From Propionivibrio hellwigii (GTDB lineage: Bacteria; Pseudomonadota; Gammaproteobacteria; Burkholderiales; Rhodocyclaceae), in contig NZ_JBEUWX010000002.1 in assembly GCF_041770905.1 (NCBI RefSeq), positions 682,001 through 746,000 of the forward strand: DNA of 64,000 nt, given 5' to 3'. This document shows, in pieces, positions 15,422 to 24,944 of the stretch (the stretch's first letter is position 1; the number at the start of each line of letters is the position of its first letter). The position numbers were made by a program, and so were the translations under genes. The notes beneath the pieces were generated by a model. That model was given only the letters and a program-made list of their open reading frames with translations, did no database searches and had not been told where the DNA came from.

Positions 15422-17350
15422 TTAGTTCGATTTCCCCGATAGCGCCAGCATCAGTTCATTGATGCGCTTGACGAAACCGGCCGGATCATCGAGCGTGCCG
15501 CCTTCAGCCAGCGTCGCCTGTTCAAGCAGCAGATTGGCCCAGTCATCGAAATGGGAATCCGCGCCCTCGCCTTCGTACTTCAGCCGCAGCACCGCCGGAT
15601 GTTTTGGGTTAATTTCAAGAATCGGCTTCATCTCCGGTGCTTTTTGACCAGCAGCCTTAAGGATGCGCGCCAGATTGCCGCCCATATCGTGCTCGTCGGC
15701 AACAATACAGGCAGGCGAATCGGTCAGGCGATGGGTCACGCGCACATCTTTAACCTTTTCGCCCAACACCGCCTTGATTTTTTCAGTCAGCGCCTTGTAT
15801 TCGCCGGCAGCTTGCTCGGCCTCCTGTTTTTCCGCCGCATCTTCCAGTCCGCCCAGATCAAGGCCGCCTTTGGCGACCGATTGCAAGGTCTTGCCGTCAA
15901 ATTCGGTCAGATAGCCGACAACCCATTCATCGACGCGGTCGGAGAGCAGCAACACCTCGATGCCCTTCTTGCGGAAAATTTCCAGATGCGGGCTGTTTCT
16001 GGCCGCGGTAAACGTCTCGGCGGTCACGTAATAAATCTTCTCCTGCCCATCTTTCATGCGGCCAACGTAGTCGGCAAGCGAGACGTTTTCTTCCGGCGTA
16101 TCGGTATGCGTCGAAGCAAAGCGCAACAGTTTGGCGATGCGTTCCTTGTTAGCAAAATCCTCGCCGACGCCTTCTTTGAAGACACGGCCGAACTCCTGCC
16201 AGAAGCGGGCATATTTTTCCTTTTCGGCCGCCTCTTCACTGTTGGCCAATCCTTCAAGCAGGCCCAGCACTTTCTTGACGCAGCCGCCGCGAATCGCTTC
16301 GATGTCCTTCGATTCCTGCAAAATTTCGCGCGAGACGTTGAGCGGCAAATCGTTCGTATCGACGACGCCGCGCACGAAGCGCAGATACAGCGGCATCAGT
16401 TTTTCGGCATCATCCATGATGAACACGCGGCGCACGTACAGCTGGATGCCGTGGCGCGCGTTGCGGTCCCACAGGTCAAAGGGCGCGTGTTGCGGAATAT
16501 AAAGCAGCTGCGTGTATTCCTGCCGCCCCTCAACCCTGGCGTGTACGTAGGCCAAGGGATCTTCAAAATCATGTGCGATGTGCTTGTAAAACGCCTGGTA
16601 CTGCTCATCGCTGATTTCCGAGCGGGGCCGCGCCCAGAGCGCAGAAGCCTGATTGACCGTCTCTTCTTCGCCGGTCTCGACTTGTTCCTTTTTCTCCTCA
16701 TCCCACTTTTCCTGCTTCATCAGGATCGGCAGCGTGATGTGATCGGAATACTTGCGAATGATCTGGCGCAGTTTCCAGCTGGAGAGCAGTTCATCCTCAC
16801 CCTCGCGCAGGTGCAGCGTCACGTCGGTGCCGCGCCCAGTCTTTTTGACCGTCTCGACCGAAAATTCACCCTCCCCCGACGACTCCCATTTGACTGCCTG
16901 ATCAGCCGGCAGCCCGGCACGGAGAGAAACGACCGTTACTTTGTCGGCAACGATGTAGGAGGAATAAAAGCCGACGCCGAACTGGCCAATCAGGTGCGCA
17001 TCTTTGGTCTGATCGCCCGTCAGCGCTGCGAAAAATTCGCGCGTGCCGGATTTGGCGATGGTGCCCAGATGTTCGACGGCTTCCTCGCGCGAGAGTCCGA
17101 TCCCGTTATCCGAGACAGTAATCGTACGCGCCGCCTTGTCGAAGGATACGTGGATTTTCAGATCGGGATCATCGCCCAGCAGCGCCGGTTCGTTCAACGC
17201 CGCAAAACGCAGTTTGTCGCAGGCGTCGGAAGCGTTGGAAATCAGTTCGCGCAGGAAAATTTCCTTGTTGCTGTACAGCGAATGGATCATCAGGTTGAGC
17301 AGTTGCTTGACCTCAGCCTGGAAGCCAAGCGTTTGCTTATTCTCGCTCAT
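15422..17350 (-). CDS. htpG: Hsp90-family chaperone HtpG
   Basis: Cytosolic ATP-dependent chaperone, 642 aa, normal length for bacterial HtpG. The GHKL ATPase domain carries NKEIFLRELISNASDACDK near residue 30, then DNGIGL and GQFGVGFYSSYIVA. The middle-domain arginine lies in the NVSREILQ segment. It is monocistronic, preceded by GGAGTGACTGC and ending at the shared terminator. I looked for a sigma-32 heat-shock promoter upstream and saw no clear match. Confidence 0.98.
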   Translation of the reverse strand: MSENKQTLGFQAEVKQLLNLMIHSLYSNKEIFLRELISNASDACDKLRFAALNEPALLGDDPDLKIHVSFDKAARTITVSDNGIGLSREEAVEHLGTIAKSGTREFFAALTGDQTKDAHLIGQFGVGFYSSYIVADKVTVVSLRAGLPADQAVKWESSGEGEFSVETVKKTGRGTDVTLHLREGEDELLSSWKLRQIIRKYSDHITLPILMKQEKWDEEKKEQVETGEEETVNQASALWARPRSEISDEQYQAFYKHIAHDFEDPLAYVHARVEGRQEYTQLLYIPQHAPFDLWDRNARHGIQLYVRRVFIMDDAEKLMPLYLRFVRGVVDTNDLPLNVSREILQESKDIEAIRGGCVKKVLGLLEGLANSEEAAEKEKYARFWQEFGRVFKEGVGEDFANKERIAKLLRFASTHTDTPEENVSLADYVGRMKDGQEKIYYVTAETFTAARNSPHLEIFRKKGIEVLLLSDRVDEWVVGYLTEFDGKTLQSVAKGGLDLGGLEDAAEKQEAEQAAGEYKALTEKIKAVLGEKVKDVRVTHRLTDSPACIVADEHDMGGNLARILKAAGQKAPEMKPILEINPKHPAVLRLKYEGEGADSHFDDWANLLLEQATLAEGGTLDDPAGFVKRINELMLALSGKSN

Positions 17351-17567
17351 GCAGTCACTCCATTAATTAGGATTTATTTAAATGTAGTTCGGATCTCGCC
17401 GCGATGAGGCGCTATCGCACAAGCACATCAAACGGGCGCGCCGCCAAAAATGGCGATCGGTTTGCAAATGGGGGCAAATCCGGCGCTTTCAAGCAGAGTC
17501 GCGGATGCACCCAGTTTTCCGGCAAAGCGCGCTTTGCCTTGTAAAGAAAGAGCATTCCCCGACTCGA

Positions 17568-18455
17568 TTATTCTTCCGCCGCGCCCGGCTGCCGCGGACT
17601 GCGTGCGCAATACAGGCTGCTGCCGATAAGCAGAGCAATGCCAGCCAGCGACCAGGCATCCGGAAAATCGTCGAAAAACAGATAACCGGCCAGCAATACC
17701 CAAACCAGCTGCGTATAGCCGAATGGCGCCAGATAGGACGCCGTTGCCAGCTTGAGTGCGCGAATCATGACCAAATGGCTGGCACCGCTGATCAGCCCGA
17801 TGAGCACCAGCATGCAGAAATGCAGCAGGCCCGGTGTTACCCATTCCGGTAGAACGAGCAAGGTGTAGATGACGCTGCCGACCAGGCCGGGATAGAAAAT
17901 CAGGCAATACTGGTTTTCGATGTTTGCCAAACGCCGGGTCATCACCTGATAGCAGGCAAAAAGAACCGCATTCACGAATGGCAGCAGCACCGCCCAGGTA
18001 AACAGGCTGCTGCCGGGACGAACGACGATCAGCACGCCGGCAAAAGCAATAAAGCTCGCCACCCAACTGCCAAACGGCATTTCCTCACCTAGAAAAAGCA
18101 CCGCAAGCAATGCAATGAAAATCGGATTGAGGTATGCGATCGAGGTCGCCTCAGCCAGTGGCAGATATTTGAGTCCCGCCGTAAAGCAATAGGACGCGCC
18201 CGCCAGGGTAAAACCGCGCAGCAGCTGCCAGCGCAGCCGCCGGGTGCGGATCAGCGAGAAGCCGATGCGCGGGCCGAGAAAAACGATGAACAGGAGAGAG
18301 TGAAAGAAAAACCGTGCCCAGAGAATCAGATTGATGGGATAAAAACGCGACAGATATTTTGAGAGAACATCCATCAGCGTAAACAGCACGACCATGCCGA
18401 GCACCATGCACATACCGCGCTGCGCCGGCAACAGCCGGGAGAAAAAAGTGTTCAT
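17568..18455 (-). CDS. EamA/DMT-superfamily membrane transporter
   Basis: Inner-membrane protein (295 aa from the ATG at 18455) with about ten hydrophobic helices in two EamA repeats: the first ends near GVLIVVRPG, the second starts at FTWAVLLPFVNAVLFACYQVMTRR. Members export or import small metabolites; no substrate can be inferred. It lies 9 bases after greB on the same strand, so the two are probably co-transcribed. A TTG two codons earlier (18461) is also open. Confidence 0.85.
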   Translation of the reverse strand: MNTFFSRLLPAQRGMCMVLGMVVLFTLMDVLSKYLSRFYPINLILWARFFFHSLLFIVFLGPRIGFSLIRTRRLRWQLLRGFTLAGASYCFTAGLKYLPLAEATSIAYLNPIFIALLAVLFLGEEMPFGSWVASFIAFAGVLIVVRPGSSLFTWAVLLPFVNAVLFACYQVMTRRLANIENQYCLIFYPGLVGSVIYTLLVLPEWVTPGLLHFCMLVLIGLISGASHLVMIRALKLATASYLAPFGYTQLVWVLLAGYLFFDDFPDAWSLAGIALLIGSSLYCARSPRQPGAAEE

Positions 18456-18464
18456 CGGCAAGGT

Positions 18465-19043
18465 TCAGGATTCGATGGCGCGGTAGGCAATTTCGACAAC
18501 TTCAACCTCACGCCAGCCAAGCGGACTCTGGAAGCGCACCGTATCGCCCTCGCGCGCCTTGAGCAGCGCGCGCGCCAGCGGTGAAATCCAGCTGATCCGG
18601 TGGCGCGAAAAATCTGTTTCATCGACGCCGACAATCTGGTAGGTCTGCGTCTCGCCCGCCTCATCGTCTACTTCACGTATCGTCACCGTCGCGCCAAAAA
18701 ATACCTGGTCGGTCCCTTCCTTGCGCGCCGCCGGATCGACAACTTCCGCCAGATCCAGCCGCTTGGTCAAAAAACGAACGCGGCGATCGATTTCGCGCAG
18801 ACGTTTCTTGCCGTACAGATAATCGCCGTTTTCCGACCGATCGCCGTTGGAAGCCGCCCATTGCACGGTTTCGACAACGGTCGGGCGCTCCGTATGCAGC
18901 AAATGATCAAGTTCATCCCTGATCCGCGCATAACCGCCGGGTGTTATGTAGTTGCGTGTGCCCGGCGGCAAGCCGGGAGCGGGGTCGAGGCCGGTTTCGT
19001 CCTCACTTTCGTCTTCGCTTTCCCGGACAAACGCTTTATTCAT
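18465..19043 (-). CDS. greB: Transcription elongation factor GreB
   Basis: Rescues backtracked RNA polymerase by stimulating transcript cleavage through the secondary channel. 192 aa. The N-terminal coiled coil starts after an acidic, disordered leader of about 30 residues (SEDESEDETG). The segment SNGDRSENGDYLYGKKRLREID contains the D/E tip that chelates the catalytic magnesium, and YGKKRLREIDRR distinguishes GreB from GreA. The C-terminal FKBP-like domain ends with SPLARALLKAREGDTV. The acidic N-terminal leader is longer than in E. coli GreB. Confidence 0.95.
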   Translation of the reverse strand: MNKAFVRESEDESEDETGLDPAPGLPPGTRNYITPGGYARIRDELDHLLHTERPTVVETVQWAASNGDRSENGDYLYGKKRLREIDRRVRFLTKRLDLAEVVDPAARKEGTDQVFFGATVTIREVDDEAGETQTYQIVGVDETDFSRHRISWISPLARALLKAREGDTVRFQSPLGWREVEVVEIAYRAIES

Positions 19044-19506
19044 GCCTCTTATACCCTATCGACCCTTGCTGTGATGCGCAGCACTCCACCACCTCGCCCC
19101 CGATTCATCGGCGCAAAGTATGGCTCAAAATTGGAAATATCTACCAATCAAACCCAGACATGCCAACGACCGGCAAATCTGCGGACACGATTCTATCCTG
19201 ATCTGGCCACCGTTTCACTGGCATTTTGCCCGTATCGGGTCTCTTGATCCTCCTGATTTCACATGAACGCAGGCAAAACCCCGGGCAAGGGTCAGGAAGA
19301 GAATGAAACCAGATCAGAGACGATTTCTATTTACATTGCCGCAACAATCGACGAGAATTCCGGCCAATTTTCTGGCGTATAAAAAGCAAACCACCGCGCT
19401 AGATAAACCTGGGAATCGCGCGAACTCGCCGTCGTCCAGTGCGGCAGAGCGATGCGATGTTTGTTTATTGGCTTGCGGGGAGGCAAGCCAACGAGGAAAA
19501 ATATCG
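19044..19506. other. Upstream region of the PepSY-TonB receptor operon
   Basis: 463 bases between divergent greB and the PepSY gene. Directly before the ribosome-binding site is a perfect hairpin, TTGGCTTGC/GCAAGCCAA (19468-19476 with 19483-19491, 6-base loop). I searched by eye for a Fur box of the GATAATGATAATCATTATC type and found no good match. The in-frame sequence upstream of 19507 looks non-coding. Confidence 0.4.
19468..19491 (+). promoter_or_regulatory. Hairpin just upstream of the PepSY ribosome-binding site
   Basis: A 9-bp perfect stem with loop GGGGAG, followed one base later by CGAGGAAAAATATCG and the ATG. The G-rich loop and its proximity could affect translation initiation or mRNA stability; no known riboswitch is recognised. 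Confidence 0.4.
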
Positions 19507-21141
19507 ATGCGCTCGACGCCACTGGACTCATTTCGCTGGATACCCCTGCTGTATTTCATCCACCGCTGGTGTGGTGCGCTGTTTGGCTGGTTGCTGTTCA
19601 TCATTTGCCTGACCGGCACGTTGGCCGTATTCAAACATCCGCTCAAAGTCTGGGCCAATCCCACGCTGATTTCGACGCCGGCTGCCGATCATTACGGCCC
19701 GGACAAAGCGCTCTCTATCTTCCGCACTACCTACCCAGAAACGCAACCAACACTGCTCGCGTTTCCTGTCGACGCCTATTCGGTACATCTATATTCCTAT
19801 GCGTTTCGTCGCCCCTCCGGCGAAGCAACGCGCGCCTGGCTCAATCCTGCCACCGGCCGCCTGATCGAGCCATTGCCTTCCGATCTTTCCGATTTCATCC
19901 AGCGCCTGCATGCCGGGCTATGGATGGGTCGTACCGGACGCTGGATCGTCGGCGCATTGGGTCTGCTGATGGCACTGGGTCTGCTGAGCGGTCTGGCGCT
20001 GCATTGGCGACGGCTCAGGCGTGACTTGTTTCTTCAACCATTGCTGCATGCAGGACGCCGCCGATGGTCGGACATCCATAAGCTGACCGGCACATGGCTG
20101 TTATTCATGCACCTCTTGTTGGCATTGACTGGCGCCTGGTTGGGATTGGAAAGTCTGCTGCGCGCACCGGGGCCGCATCCTTTAGCCATGACAGGCGAAA
20201 AATCCAAGCCCACTGCCGAAATGGCATCGATCGCGCGCCTGCTCACGGCAGCGCAAGAGGCGCAACGGGAAACACAACCCGAATTCACGCCAACGCACAT
20301 TCGTTTCGATGGATTTGGCGCTGCCGGCTCGACAGTGCGCGTACAAGGAGATTTGCCCGGATCTTCTTTGGTACAACGCGGGCAGACAATGGTCGTACTC
20401 GATGCTGAATCTGCGGTTCCACGACAAACGATCGACCGTACGCGCGAAGGCTGGGTACGACGTATTCTGGCGGCAATGCGCCCGTTGCATTACGGCTATT
20501 TCGGCGGGATCTGGAGCAAACTGTTTTATTTTTTCGTCGGCATCGGCTCCTGCCTTCTCCTCTTCTCCGGCCTGTCCATCTGGGCCGCGCGTACCAAAGC
20601 GCAAAGCGGAGCCCGGCATCGGCCTGTTCCCGCAACAGATCGCGGCAATGCCATCGAACGCGGCAACGTCGCCATCATGGGCGGCTTGATGCTCACACTC
20701 GCGTTGTTTGCGCTGCTCAACGCACTCGCGCAAATTACGCTACCGGAGAACTGGCTGGCCTTTTTGCAGGATTTTCCGCTTTCGCCTCTCCGCCTGCGCT
20801 CTTTAGACCATCCTGTCACCCACTCACACAGTCTGCCGGACGAAACATGGTTCAGCCGGCAACTTTCCGCATTTATCTTCACCTGGCTGATGATTGGCGG
20901 GCTACTTGCCGCCTGCCCCATACGGACGGCTTGGCCGGCCATGCTACTGGGCTTGTCTCTCTCGCTTGCTGCGCTGCCGTTCGCTTCGGCGCAAGCTGCA
21001 GGCGGCTTCTTGTCCGACTGGCAACGCGGCAACGGTGAGGCCGCGGGCATCGCGGCGGGTTCCTGGTTTCTGGCCCTGCTGAGTGCACTGGCCTTGCGCC
21101 GGTACCAGCTTGAAAAGGTAGTTACCAGTCGAAGGCAATGA
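19507..21141 (+). CDS. PepSY-associated transmembrane protein, probable iron-uptake partner
   Basis: Inner-membrane protein of the PepSY_TM family (544 aa), often encoded beside siderophore receptors, where members are thought to act as reductases or accessory proteins releasing iron from ferric siderophores. The first helix is IPLLYFIHRWCGALFGWLLFIICLTG, with the family HRW motif. A large periplasmic section is followed by helices near 145-170, 195-220 (FMHLLLALTGAWLG) and 345-375, and about three more at the C-terminus. The start at 19507 is preceded by GAGGAAAAATATCG. It is 38 bases upstream of the receptor, clearly one operon. Confidence 0.85.
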   Translation: MRSTPLDSFRWIPLLYFIHRWCGALFGWLLFIICLTGTLAVFKHPLKVWANPTLISTPAADHYGPDKALSIFRTTYPETQPTLLAFPVDAYSVHLYSYAFRRPSGEATRAWLNPATGRLIEPLPSDLSDFIQRLHAGLWMGRTGRWIVGALGLLMALGLLSGLALHWRRLRRDLFLQPLLHAGRRRWSDIHKLTGTWLLFMHLLLALTGAWLGLESLLRAPGPHPLAMTGEKSKPTAEMASIARLLTAAQEAQRETQPEFTPTHIRFDGFGAAGSTVRVQGDLPGSSLVQRGQTMVVLDAESAVPRQTIDRTREGWVRRILAAMRPLHYGYFGGIWSKLFYFFVGIGSCLLLFSGLSIWAARTKAQSGARHRPVPATDRGNAIERGNVAIMGGLMLTLALFALLNALAQITLPENWLAFLQDFPLSPLRLRSLDHPVTHSHSLPDETWFSRQLSAFIFTWLMIGGLLAACPIRTAWPAMLLGLSLSLAALPFASAQAAGGFLSDWQRGNGEAAGIAAGSWFLALLSALALRRYQLEKVVTSRRQ

Positions 21142-21179
21142 GTTTTCACCATCAATAAAGAAAGGAAAGGAAGGGCATC

Positions 21180-23288
21180 ATGTTCAACAAGAAAATTCTC
21201 TGTATTACCCTGGCGATGTGCGGCACAAGCGCCGCACTCGGCAACGAAACGACGCGTGTATCCGCACTCCCGGCCGAAGAAGACGCACCGCGCACGCTTG
21301 GAACGGTCACGGTCATCGAACGCGCCAACACGGTGTCGTCGAATGTCGCAACTCGTCTGCCGGCCGAAGCGATGGAAACCCCATTCACCGTGCTTTCCGT
21401 GTCCGGCGATATTATCGAGGAAACGGGTGCAACCCGCCTGTCCGATGCCATGCGCTACGCAGCCACAGTTGGCGGCACCGACAATTTCGGCAATGCCGGA
21501 GAATTCTTCAGCTCGCGCGGTTTCCAGCTCAGCGCCGGCAAAAACTACTTCCGCGATGGCCTACGTTACCGCAAATACGGGCAAGTGCCGCTCTACGATA
21601 TCGAGCGCATCGAAATCCTGCGCGGGCCGGCCTCCGTCCTCTATGGCGCGCTGGAGCCGGGTGGCGTCGTTAATATCGTTACCAAAAAGCCGGAAGCCAT
21701 CGCCAGCCAGAAACTCAACATGCGCGTCGGAGAACAGGGTTATCGGCAAATCATCGGCGACATTACGGGTCCGCTCACGGAGCGCATTCGTTATCGCCTG
21801 CAGGCGATGCATGAGAATGGCACGAAATTCCGTGATCAGACGAAGAGCACATCTACCGGTTTTTCTGGGCAGATCGACATTGACCTTACGCCGAAAACTT
21901 TGTTGACTGCCCGCGCGAGCATCTTCCGCGACCACCGTACAGGCGACCGGGGCACGGTGTTGGCGCGTGATGCGCAAGGCAACATCAATTTCGCCGAAGT
22001 GCCGCGCTCGCGTTTTCTTGGCGAACCGTTTGCCTACAATGATTTTGATGACATCAATGCTTCAGTGTCACTGCGCCACGAAGTCAACGACAACTGGCAA
22101 GTGCGCGCCGATCTTGTGCATTCACACCAGGATGAAGACCGGACGTATATCTGGGCCATGCCGAGCGATCAGATCGTCGGCACCAACGGCCTACTCCGCC
22201 GTCAGATCGGTGACTGGCAAGCCCGTCTGCGCGGCAAACTGGGACGGCTCGAAACTACCGGGAAATTCACACTCGGACCGACTCGGCATCGTCTGCTCAT
22301 CGGCGCGGAATTCGAAGATTTCGACAATCATCGCGAGAACCGCCGCTACGCTTTCCCATCGATCAACATCTACCATCCGCACTATTTGACCTCACGGCCG
22401 CGAAACGGGCGTCAAACGCTCAATTCGCCCTATGCCAGCCATTTCAACAGCCGCAGTTTCTATGTGCAGGACATCGTCAACCTGGGCGAACACTTCACGC
22501 TGCTCGCCGGCCTGCGCCACGATCACGTGCGTGAAAAAGACCCTCGCGCCAACGACAAGATTCGCCAGACCTCGGACGGACTGACGCCGCAGATCGGCCT
22601 CGTCTGGCGGCCTGTGCACTGGATTTCACCCTACGCCAGCTTTACGCGCGGCTTTGTCCCGCAAGACGGCGTCGACCGCTCCGGAAAAGCTTTTGATCCG
22701 CAGAAATCCAAGCAATACGAAGCCGGCGTCAAACTCGACCTCTCGCCTGGACGCGCGTTCTTCTCTCTCGCGGCATTCCGCCTGGAACGCTTCAACCTCA
22801 AGATGACCGACCCGGATGATCCGGCTTTTTCGCGCCTGTCAGGCCTTCAGCGCAGCAGTGGCGTCGAAATGACGCTCGACGCCAAACCCATACGCAATCT
22901 CAACATCATGATCAATTATGCTTATATGCATAAGGCGCAGATCGTCAAAGATAACCGCTATGCCGGACGCACCATCGCCAACGTGCCCAAGCACGCGCTG
23001 GGTTTATTTGCTGATTACGCCTTCTCCGGCACGCTGCGCGGCCTGTCGGCCAATCTGGGCGTCACCTACGTCGATCGCCGTTTCATCACGCCGGAAAACA
23101 ATTTCTCGCTGCCGTCTTACACGCTGGTCGATCTGGGCCTTCGTTACGCCGTTACGCCCAACATCGACGCCACACTCAACGTGCGCAATCTGTTCGACGA
23201 AACCTACTACACCGGCGCGATCAATTCGACGACGATTGGCGTTGGCGCACCACGCACGGCGTACGCCGGATTCAACATGCACTTCTGA
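21180..23288 (+). CDS. TonB-dependent siderophore receptor
   Basis: Outer-membrane gated beta-barrel (702 aa) importing a ferric siderophore. Signal peptide to about residue 20. A TonB-box-like stretch (TLGTVTVIE, about 40-48) precedes the plug domain (about 60-170: TPFTVLSVSGDIIEETGA ... RIEILRGPASVLYGALEPGG ... NIVTKKP), which matches the siderophore subfamily. The barrel follows and ends with aromatic phenylalanine (YAGFNMHF), the usual outer-membrane signal. No siderophore biosynthesis, ABC permease or TonB genes are in the window, so it probably scavenges a foreign siderophore. The ligand is unknown. Confidence 0.93.
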   Translation: MFNKKILCITLAMCGTSAALGNETTRVSALPAEEDAPRTLGTVTVIERANTVSSNVATRLPAEAMETPFTVLSVSGDIIEETGATRLSDAMRYAATVGGTDNFGNAGEFFSSRGFQLSAGKNYFRDGLRYRKYGQVPLYDIERIEILRGPASVLYGALEPGGVVNIVTKKPEAIASQKLNMRVGEQGYRQIIGDITGPLTERIRYRLQAMHENGTKFRDQTKSTSTGFSGQIDIDLTPKTLLTARASIFRDHRTGDRGTVLARDAQGNINFAEVPRSRFLGEPFAYNDFDDINASVSLRHEVNDNWQVRADLVHSHQDEDRTYIWAMPSDQIVGTNGLLRRQIGDWQARLRGKLGRLETTGKFTLGPTRHRLLIGAEFEDFDNHRENRRYAFPSINIYHPHYLTSRPRNGRQTLNSPYASHFNSRSFYVQDIVNLGEHFTLLAGLRHDHVREKDPRANDKIRQTSDGLTPQIGLVWRPVHWISPYASFTRGFVPQDGVDRSGKAFDPQKSKQYEAGVKLDLSPGRAFFSLAAFRLERFNLKMTDPDDPAFSRLSGLQRSSGVEMTLDAKPIRNLNIMINYAYMHKAQIVKDNRYAGRTIANVPKHALGLFADYAFSGTLRGLSANLGVTYVDRRFITPENNFSLPSYTLVDLGLRYAVTPNIDATLNVRNLFDETYYTGAINSTTIGVGAPRTAYAGFNMHF

Positions 23289-23569
23289 TGCAGGCGTGAT
23301 CACGTACACCAACAAGGAATGGGATAAGGAGCGGCATCACACCTGCCCATCCAGGAAATGCGCCTGAAACCAGGTGGCTGATACTCCCCAGCCACCCGGA
23401 ACAGCGTGAATCACGCAAAGCGATGACGACAAAATCGCCGCTGCGGTCCAAAGGGCTTTGCAGGCACTGAACGACGCGCAGCGCCGAAACCCGGCGCGGA
23501 TAAAGGATTTCCGAGCGGCAGGCATTCACGCCAACAAAGAATCAGATAGACGACTGCCGGGCGCAATAT
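23289..23569. other. Spacer after the siderophore receptor
   Basis: No gene, repeat or terminator recognised here. Short frames on both strands lack any family resemblance. Confidence 0.4.
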
Positions 23570-23740
23570 TCCGGTTTATGTTTTTTGATGCCAGGAGATC
23601 CTTATAAACAGGGCGCCTCAGGGCATTTTATGTTTTCTTCCCTGTTTGCAAGAGTTTCAGGGCACCCCTCGGAGATGCCCTGTTTACGCGGGCTTCAGAG
23701 CATCCCTTCTGAAATGCTCTCTGCCCGCATTGCGTTCACG
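23570..23740. repeat. Hairpin repeat block F
   Basis: TTCCGGTTTATGTTTTTTGA followed by TCCTTATAAACAGGGC (23599-23614), GGGCATTTTATGTTTTCT, then GGGCACCCCTCGGAGATGCCC and GCCCTGTTTACGCGGGCT (23677-23694). It combines the D/E type and the A/B type units in one place, which shows they are parts of one element family. It ends 16 bases before the AT-rich unknown gene. Confidence 0.75.
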
Positions 23741-23755
23741 GGTAAAAGCCATTCG

Positions 23756-24778
23756 CTATTCATCTTCGATCTCCACGCCAGAATCTTCCAGCACCTTTCT
23801 GGCTTTTCTGGAAATTATCATTTCCGCAGTAATTTTTTTGAGGTTTTTAAATTGCGCCAGCTCGGTGGCATCGAGATTTTTAATATCGAACAGGCTGTCT
23901 TCGCCGTCCCAATTAGGTGCGATATTCAGGTAAATATCATTGCCGCCATCCAGATAGAGTTCGCTGACTTTATCGGCTAAAGCTGCGGGGATTTCATAGT
24001 TCTTAAACCATTTTTTTACTTGCGGCACAGCGCCGATTCTTTTGTAAGGGTCAATTTTGCGTTCTTCGCAGAATTCAAAAACGTCAAATTTTGGTTCCAG
24101 CAATTCCTGGTCGTACATCAAATCATTGAGAATAGCGAGTTTGAAATTAAAGTTAGTAAATTTAAGCGTTTCACCTTCGGGTTTAACAAGCGCATACTTG
24201 GCGCTTATTTCTTTTTCAATCTTTTTCTTTTTAGGCGTGATGCTTACCCAGTCAACAGGCGTTTTTGCCGCGCGCACTATATTGGCAATTTCATCTGTTT
24301 TGCTTTTTTCATAGCGTTCGTTAAAGCTCATTTTTGCAATTGGCGCCTGCACGGCTTCGCTCAGCCTCAGACTCACCTCATAGCCGCCAACAGTTACGTC
24401 AAGAAAAATATAGGCACTGCGTAAATCTTTTTCTTTCACCGCTTTGAGCGGCGCATCGCCATTGAGCATAAACCGGCTGGTAAATGTGTTTTCAGGTATT
24501 TCAAAGCGAATATCCGGGGGAATTTCGATAAACAAATCAATCTGGGTGAGTTTTTCATTTTTGACAAAGGCGGCGACTCCCGCTGCATCCCATAAATAGC
24601 GGCTGTTCTCCGCATCATTAACAATAATGCGCGGCTCGCCCAGGATTTCGCACAGTTTTTCTATATCGAACTTACACTTGACATCGTTGATGTAAATCCC
24701 GTTTTTGCGGATATCGAAGTCAAAAATGGTTTTTTGGCTGCGCTTTTGGGTGCTGAATAGGTTCTTGAAAAAAAGCAT
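23756..24778 (-). CDS. AT-rich gene of unknown function, DUF7738/DUF6892-like
   Basis: 340 aa from the ATG at 24778 (MLFFKNLFSTQKRSQ); the frame continues upstream but without coding character. The N-terminal part (about 15-80: TIFDFDIRKNGIYINDV ... CEILGEPRIIV ... RYLWDAAGV) resembles, from memory, domains named DUF7738. The C-terminal part (about 220-330: NFKLAILNDLMYDQELLEP ... LYLDGGNDIYLNIAPNWDGE) resembles DUF6892. No signal peptide or membrane helix. Base composition is unlike the neighbours: a hand-counted 60-base sample (24061-24120) is 40% GC versus 67% in rluA (25141-25200). That, and a repeat block at its 3' side, suggest horizontal acquisition. Function unknown; a role in polymorphic-toxin immunity or phage conflict is only a guess. 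Confidence 0.7.
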   Translation of the reverse strand: MLFFKNLFSTQKRSQKTIFDFDIRKNGIYINDVKCKFDIEKLCEILGEPRIIVNDAENSRYLWDAAGVAAFVKNEKLTQIDLFIEIPPDIRFEIPENTFTSRFMLNGDAPLKAVKEKDLRSAYIFLDVTVGGYEVSLRLSEAVQAPIAKMSFNERYEKSKTDEIANIVRAAKTPVDWVSITPKKKKIEKEISAKYALVKPEGETLKFTNFNFKLAILNDLMYDQELLEPKFDVFEFCEERKIDPYKRIGAVPQVKKWFKNYEIPAALADKVSELYLDGGNDIYLNIAPNWDGEDSLFDIKNLDATELAQFKNLKKITAEMIISRKARKVLEDSGVEIEDE

Positions 24779-24944
24779 GCGGTTTCCTTTTTTAGCTATT
24801 TCGTCAATGGCGCCGGGTCCGATTTGGCTCCCAAGCCCGCATTCTAAATCTGAATTCTGGCGGGGCATTTGGGCAGTGCACGGTTTTTTCTCCAGCGCTT
24901 CTTTGCGACAATACGCGCAACACGTCAACGCCACCACTCCGCCG

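Noticed and set aside
15551..17407. 618-codon plus-strand frame
   Set aside because: Exact antisense of htpG, caused by high-GC codon bias.
17351..17440. Sigma-32 promoter for htpG
   Set aside because: No adequate CTTGAA / CCCCAT-type pair was found upstream, so it is not claimed.
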